This document shows positions 11,902-12,611 of a DNA stretch of 12,611 nucleotides, one piece after another. The notes beneath the pieces are model-generated. The model was not told where the DNA came from. It saw nothing but the letters and a program-made list of their open reading frames with translations, and did not search any database. The DNA is from Roseiarcus sp035308145. GTDB taxonomy: Bacteria > Pseudomonadota > Alphaproteobacteria > Rhizobiales > Beijerinckiaceae. The DNA lies in contig DATGHD010000264.1 of the NCBI GenBank assembly GCA_035308145.1, positions 1-12,611 on the forward strand, given 5' to 3'. Within the stretch, counting starts at the first letter, position 1; each line of letters opens with the position of its first letter. A program made the translations under genes and the position numbers.

Positions 11902-12611
11902 TCAGTGCCATTGGTCGGGCCGCTCGGCCTTGCGGCTAAGCACAAACGCGTCAAGCTCCTCGGCGATGGCCGCATCGAGCGGCGGCGGCTCGTATTCGGC
12001 GAGGAGCTTGCGGCAACGCTCCGCGGCCCGCGTCGCTGCGTCCTTGCCGCCGTCGTCGCGCCACTGCTCGAACGAATGATTGTCGGCGACGTCGCTTTCC
12101 CAATAGGCGGTCTCGAAATTGGCCAGCGTATGAGCGGCGCCGAAGAAGTGCTTGCCAGGCCCGACCTCGCGAAAGGCGTCGTAGGCGAGCTGGTTGTCGT
12201 CGATGGACAGGCCGCGCATCCAGACATGAAGAGCGGCGCAGAAGTCGGCGTCCATGATCATTTTTTCGTACCCCATGGCGAGGCCGCCTTCGAGCCAGCC
12301 GGCGGAATGCAAGATGAAATGCGCGCCGCATTGAACGGCCGCCAGCATGGACATCACGCTCTCCTGCATCGCCTGGCCGTCGGGAACTTTCGCCGTGGTG
12401 AACGCGCCCGAACAGCGTAAGGGCAGCGAAAGCCGCCTCGAAAGCTGCCCGACGACCAGCGAGCCAAGCGCCGGCTCGGGCGTGCCGAAAGTCGGCGAAC
12501 CAGAGCGCAGCGCGGTCGAAGAAAGAAAATTGCCGAACACCACCGGCGCGCCCGGTCGTTCGAGCTGCGCCAGCGCGCAGCCTGCCATGGTCTCGGCGAG
12601 CGACTGGGCGA
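11902..12611 (-). CDS. Trimethylamine methyltransferase (MttB) superfamily protein, C-terminal part
   Basis: The gene runs leftward and enters from beyond the right edge, so about 236 C-terminal residues are seen (frame open from 12611; an ATG at 12588 is internal). Family motifs include AQSLAETMAGCALAQL, RPGAPVVFGNF, SGSPTFGTPEPALG, SGAFTTAKVPDGQA and LHSAGWLEGGLAMGYEKMI. Archaeal MttB moves a methyl group from trimethylamine to a corrinoid protein using pyrrolysine encoded by TAG. This fragment should cover that position and has no in-frame TAG, so it is a non-pyrrolysine member, like the betaine and carnitine demethylases MtgB and MtcB. The exact substrate is unknown. No corrinoid-protein gene lies within the window; it may be upstream. 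The stop is TGA at 11904-11902, convergent with the NMT1-type gene. Confidence 0.9.
   Translation of the reverse strand, partial: AQSLAETMAGCALAQLERPGAPVVFGNFLSSTALRSGSPTFGTPEPALGSLVVGQLSRRLSLPLRCSGAFTTAKVPDGQAMQESVMSMLAAVQCGAHFILHSAGWLEGGLAMGYEKMIMDADFCAALHVWMRGLSIDDNQLAYDAFREVGPGKHFFGAAHTLANFETAYWESDVADNHSFEQWRDDGGKDAATRAAERCRKLLAEYEPPPLDAAIAEELDAFVLSRKAERPDQWH

Overview
The window reads as high-GC DNA (strong G/C preference at third codon positions) from an alphaproteobacterium, probably a Hyphomicrobiales member. The evidence is codon use, a fructose/ribose-type importer in binding protein-permease-ATPase order, a non-pyrrolysine MttB-family gene, and a dispersed palindrome whose translation (CEERSDE-type) is typical of intergenic repeats in such genomes. 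The taxonomic call is inference.

Left part (1-7333). A LacI-family regulator, cut by the window edge, runs leftward. Facing it across a roughly 390-base regulatory gap is a compact rightward operon of seven genes. It encodes a periplasmic sugar-type binding protein, a CUT2-type permease, a single-domain ABC ATPase, a DUF4432 mutarotase-like protein, an SDR oxidoreductase, a family III (CaiB/BaiF) CoA-transferase and an enoyl-CoA hydratase/isomerase. The genes overlap or lie 2-61 bases apart. A perfect 11-bp hairpin sits between binding protein and permease, and a terminator-like hairpin follows the last gene. The set looks like uptake of a sugar-like or polyol-like compound, mutarotation and oxidation, then CoA activation and hydration or isomerisation. 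That mixture does not match a sugar pathway I can name, and it is the best candidate for an undescribed system here.

Middle part (7334-9091). A gene-poor stretch of about 500 bases holds hairpins and possible coding debris. It is followed by a fold-type II PLP enzyme, similar to threonine dehydratase, whose codon use differs from its neighbours. An 86-base dispersed palindromic repeat then leads into the next block.

Right part (9092-12611). A cytosine-deaminase-like amidohydrolase (leftward) is divergent from an NMT1/THI5-type substrate-binding protein (rightward) that has no permease or ATPase beside it. Convergent with the latter is the C-terminal half of a trimethylamine-methyltransferase (MttB) family protein that runs off the right edge. 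The amidohydrolase keeps the metal ligands but has Gln where E. coli CodA has its catalytic Glu. It also lacks the cytosine-recognising Gln, so its substrate is probably not cytosine.
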